A stretch of 64,000 bases of DNA from positions 558,001 to 622,000 of the forward strand of contig NZ_BBYA01000010.1 in the NCBI RefSeq assembly GCF_001050275.1, in the 5' to 3' direction. Source of the DNA: Leptolinea tardivitalis. GTDB taxonomy: Bacteria; Chloroflexota; Anaerolineae; Anaerolineales; Anaerolineaceae. Below the pieces are notes generated by a model. That model worked only from the letters and a program-made list of their open reading frames with translations, was not told the origin of the DNA and did no database searches. Shown in pieces: positions 61,741 to 64,000 of this stretch; the first letter of the stretch is position 1; each line of letters starts with the position of its first letter. A program made the position numbers and the translations under genes.

Positions 61741-63699
61741 ATGCCTTCACCAAAGGAAGATCAAACAACCCGCGTAACACTGGAAATTATCAATCCAATG
61801 GCGGAATCGGCTGAACCAGAGGGATTTCTTATTCTGGCCATTTCAGCAGGTGTGGGAAATGGATGGAATTTTCCCCCGGATGTACTCCGCCGGTCAATCC
61901 CCCTGTGGGAAGGTGTGGAGTGCTTCATTGACCATGCCAGCCGGGATGATCCATCTGGCAGCCGGTCCATCCGCGACCTGGGAGGTGTATTTTCGTCCCC
62001 CGCCTGGGAAGATTCCCGACAGGGCATCCGTCTGACATTAACTCCCATCGGACCGGCGGCTGGTGTGGTCCGTTCGGTTGGGCGGGAGATGGTGGAGCAT
62101 CCCGGAGTCACAGTACCCAGGGTCGGCTTTTCCGCTGATCTGGTGCTGCGTGGAAACCGCGATGCCAATCTTGAAGGCATCAGGGAGGTGCAGGAAATCA
62201 TCAAAATTCTGTCTGTTGATCTGGTCCACAACCCTGCGCGCGGAGGAGCATTTCTTCAAGTCTTGAGCGGCGGGGGATTACCTATATCCTGTATGGAGGA
62301 AGGAGTCAATTTGAACAAAGAAGAACCAGCAGTAGAAAACCAACCGGCGGACATTGTGCCAACCCTGACTGATCTCTGCGGCAACCTTCTGGAGGCCCGC
62401 CTTTCAGCCAGTTCCCTGCCCATGCTGGCCTGTGAACAGATCCGCATGCGTTTTGCAGACCGTGTTTACAATCCAGCAGAGCTGAACGAAGCCGTGGAAT
62501 CCGCCCGGCAGCTGGTGGCCGGATTATCCGGTGGAAGCGTGGTGCAGGGACCGGGGCGCATCACCGCCATGTATGACACACGTGACCAGCTTCAGGCTGC
62601 CACCGATGATCTGTTCGGCGCCGACCGTGATCCAAGCCTGACCGGGCTGAATCCTGCACGCCTGAGCGGTATTCGTGAACTGTACCTCACCCTCACCGGA
62701 GATGTGGATATGCACGGCGGGTATTACCCTGAACGCACCCGTCTGGCCACCACCGCTGATTTTTCAGGGCTGGTCAAGAATTCTATGAACAAGGTGATTG
62801 CCAACCGCTGGCGGGAGCTGGGTGAAGCCGGTTACGACTGGTGGCAGCGCATCTCCTGTGTGGAGCACTTTGACAGCCTGCAGCAGATCACCGGAACCCT
62901 GGTCGGTACGGTGGGCGACCTGCCTGAGGTGGCGGAACGCGGTGAGTACCAGGAACTGGTGGTGGGTGATTCACCGGAAACCGCCGATTGGAAGAAGTAC
63001 GGCGGTTACATTCCGCTGACGCTTGAACTCATTGACCGGGATGAAACCCGCAAGTTGAAAGCCTATCCGCGCGAACTGGCCGCCGCGGGTCTGCGCAAGA
63101 TATCCAGCCTGGTTTCAGCTGTATTCACGGCCAACAGCGGAATCGGTCCAAACCTGGCTGACGGCGGGGCATTGTTCAACGCCACGGCTGTTACCACGGC
63201 GGGCGGACATAAGAACCTGCTGACCGGTGCATTGACTGCCGCCGAATGGGATGCCGTCTGCACGGCGGTCTACAACCAGCCGATGCTGATTAAAAACGCG
63301 TCCGGCTCCTACGGAGCTGGTCCGCGCATGGCCGTCAACCCCCGGTATTTGCTGGTGCCCCGGGCTTTGCAGCTGGCCGCCATGAAGATTCTCTATCCAT
63401 CATTGGAAAATACCGCCAATATTTACAGCGAGAATATGCAGCGCGGCCAACCGGGTGATGTGATCACCGTGCCGGAATGGACAGATGCCACCAACTGGGC
63501 GGCCGCCTGCGACCCGCGTATTGCACCGGCAATTTTCATCGGCGAGCGGTTCGGGATCATGCCTGAAATTTTCCTGGCGGGTGATGAGCTCAGTCCGGCC
63601 GTCTTCACGCATGACGAACACCGCCTTAAAGTGCGCCATTTCCTGGCTGTGTGGGTGAACGACTTCCGCCCGCTGCACAAGTCAAATGTAGCCGGGTAA
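61741..63699 (+). CDS. Prohead protease-major capsid protein fusion
   Basis: AAGGAGG precedes the ATG at 61741; the longer frame overlaps the portal gene. In the 652-residue product, residues 1-180 resemble a prohead protease: H65 in F-I-D-H-A-S, S131 in G-F-S-A-D, and I-L-S-V-D-L-V-H-N-P-A-R-G-G-A-F near 157-171. Residues ~190-330 are a charged, helical scaffold-like segment. Residues ~340-652 look like an HK97-fold major capsid protein (gpT-like), with Y-P-E-R-T-R-L-A-T-T-A-D-F, G-G-Y-I-P-L-T-L-E-L and V-N-P-R-Y-L-L-V-P. A second, in-frame start with a strong Shine-Dalgarno lies at 62311. Confidence 0.85.
   Translation: MPSPKEDQTTRVTLEIINPMAESAEPEGFLILAISAGVGNGWNFPPDVLRRSIPLWEGVECFIDHASRDDPSGSRSIRDLGGVFSSPAWEDSRQGIRLTLTPIGPAAGVVRSVGREMVEHPGVTVPRVGFSADLVLRGNRDANLEGIREVQEIIKILSVDLVHNPARGGAFLQVLSGGGLPISCMEEGVNLNKEEPAVENQPADIVPTLTDLCGNLLEARLSASSLPMLACEQIRMRFADRVYNPAELNEAVESARQLVAGLSGGSVVQGPGRITAMYDTRDQLQAATDDLFGADRDPSLTGLNPARLSGIRELYLTLTGDVDMHGGYYPERTRLATTADFSGLVKNSMNKVIANRWRELGEAGYDWWQRISCVEHFDSLQQITGTLVGTVGDLPEVAERGEYQELVVGDSPETADWKKYGGYIPLTLELIDRDETRKLKAYPRELAAAGLRKISSLVSAVFTANSGIGPNLADGGALFNATAVTTAGGHKNLLTGALTAAEWDAVCTAVYNQPMLIKNASGSYGAGPRMAVNPRYLLVPRALQLAAMKILYPSLENTANIYSENMQRGQPGDVITVPEWTDATNWAAACDPRIAPAIFIGERFGIMPEIFLAGDELSPAVFTHDEHRLKVRHFLAVWVNDFRPLHKSNVAG
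62295..62313 (+). promoter_or_regulatory. Internal ribosome binding site and TTG start inside the capsid gene
   Basis: GGAGGAAGGAG (62295-62305) lies 5 bases before an in-frame TTG at 62311, codon 191 of the fusion. It could start a 462-residue scaffold-capsid product separate from the protease. An in-frame ATG also exists at 62293 (codon 185) but has no such site ahead of it. Confidence 0.5.
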
Positions 63700-63719
63700 T
63701 TGAAATTCTCCCTCTGCCA

Positions 63720-63750
63720 AACTCCAAGGGTCTTTGAGACCCTTGGAGTT
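63720..63750 (+). terminator. Long perfect hairpin after the capsid gene
   Basis: AACTCCAAGGGTCT (63720-63733) pairs perfectly with AGACCCTTGGAGTT (63737-63750) around TTG. There is no T-run after it, so it may be an intergenic palindromic repeat or an RNA-processing site rather than a simple terminator. Confidence 0.6.
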
Positions 63751-63796
63751 CAAGAAAACTTGAATCATCCATAAAAGAAACAACAAGGAGAAACAG

Positions 63797-64000
63797 ATGC
63801 AGAAAATGATCGACTTATTGTCTTCCCGGAAATTCTGGGCAGCCCTGGTGGGGCTGGCAGTGATCATCCTCAAGGCCTACCGGCCGGATTTTCCCGTCAG
63901 TGAAGAGGAGATCACCAACCTGGTGGCGGTTCTGGCGGCCTATATTCTGGGGACGGCCATTTCAAATGCCGCTGATGGGTTGAAGTCCATCAGCCGGTAG
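63797..64000 (+). CDS. Small membrane protein, holin-like
   Basis: The complete 67-residue gene ends with TAG at the last base of the window and has an AAGGAG site. It has a hydrophobic segment at about 13-26 and another at about 42-57, joined by a charged Pro-rich turn, then a short polar end. This two-helix layout resembles small phage holins, which time host lysis by permeabilising the membrane. Direct evidence of the family is lacking; its place after the capsid gene is the main support. Confidence 0.6.
   Translation: MQKMIDLLSSRKFWAALVGLAVIILKAYRPDFPVSEEEITNLVAVLAAYILGTAISNAADGLKSISR

Overview
The window looks like chromosome of a Chloroflexota (Anaerolineae-like) bacterium. This is inferred from gene content only: mid-GC DNA, a full fourteen-subunit complex I operon, a dnaG-rpoD pair, a fused GlyQS, many lipoproteins with Thr/Pro-rich tethers, and secreted proteins with Thr/Pro-rich tails. 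No taxonomic search was possible.

Layout. 1-2487 (+): the end of a FecCD/BtuCD-type metal-chelate ABC importer (binding protein, permease, ATPase) followed by a small MoaD/ThiS-like protein. 2494-11639: a mixed block with a GNAT enzyme, an unknown 158-aa protein, an OsmC-like protein with RNase Z, two tandem paralogous lipoproteins, an M20-like protein that has lost most of its metal ligands, an aldo/keto reductase, methionyl-tRNA synthetase and a small LuxR-type regulator. 11761-15138: a secreted LVIVD-repeat protein and a polytopic GT-C-like membrane protein. 15202-30610 (-): nuoA-N, complete and in canonical order, interrupted between nuoC and nuoD by a lipoprotein that resembles a gluzincin but carries YEFGH in place of HEFGH. 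30808-37707 (-): rpoD, dnaG and glyQS. 37881-42297: a lipoprotein, then recO, cdd, a CNNM/CorC-type CBS protein, glmU and tRNA-Gln(TTG). 42383-50138 (-): a receiver-Roadblock-like protein, oppF, oppD and oppA without permease genes, and ftsK. 50311-53043 (-): a third lipoprotein related to the tandem pair, an adenosine-specific-kinase-family protein and a CelD/FemAB-like acyltransferase. 53155-57719 (-): a Tad-like operon of TadE-like, VWA/TadG-like and TadE-PA14 fusion genes.

From about 57,996 to the right edge (+) is a tailed-phage head module: a small-terminase candidate, a coiled-coil/membrane protein, large terminase, portal, a prohead-protease/major-capsid fusion with a strong internal ribosome binding site, and a holin-like protein. 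No integrase, repressor or replication gene lies between it and the chromosomal Tad genes, so it is either one end of a prophage or a domesticated particle locus; the window ends too soon to tell.

How the parts work together. Complex I feeds NADH electrons to quinone and pumps ions; its operon appears translationally coupled through several four-base stop/start overlaps, and the inserted YEFGH lipoprotein is joined to nuoD in the same way. rpoD, dnaG, glyQS, metG, recO, ftsK and glmU are core information-processing and envelope genes. Small palindromes recur between genes; three share a GGGRCGGGTT-type arm and look like a dispersed repeat that may double as a terminator.

Limits: start codons were chosen from visible ribosome binding sites, overlaps and family N-termini. 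Families were assigned by motif recognition, without database searches.
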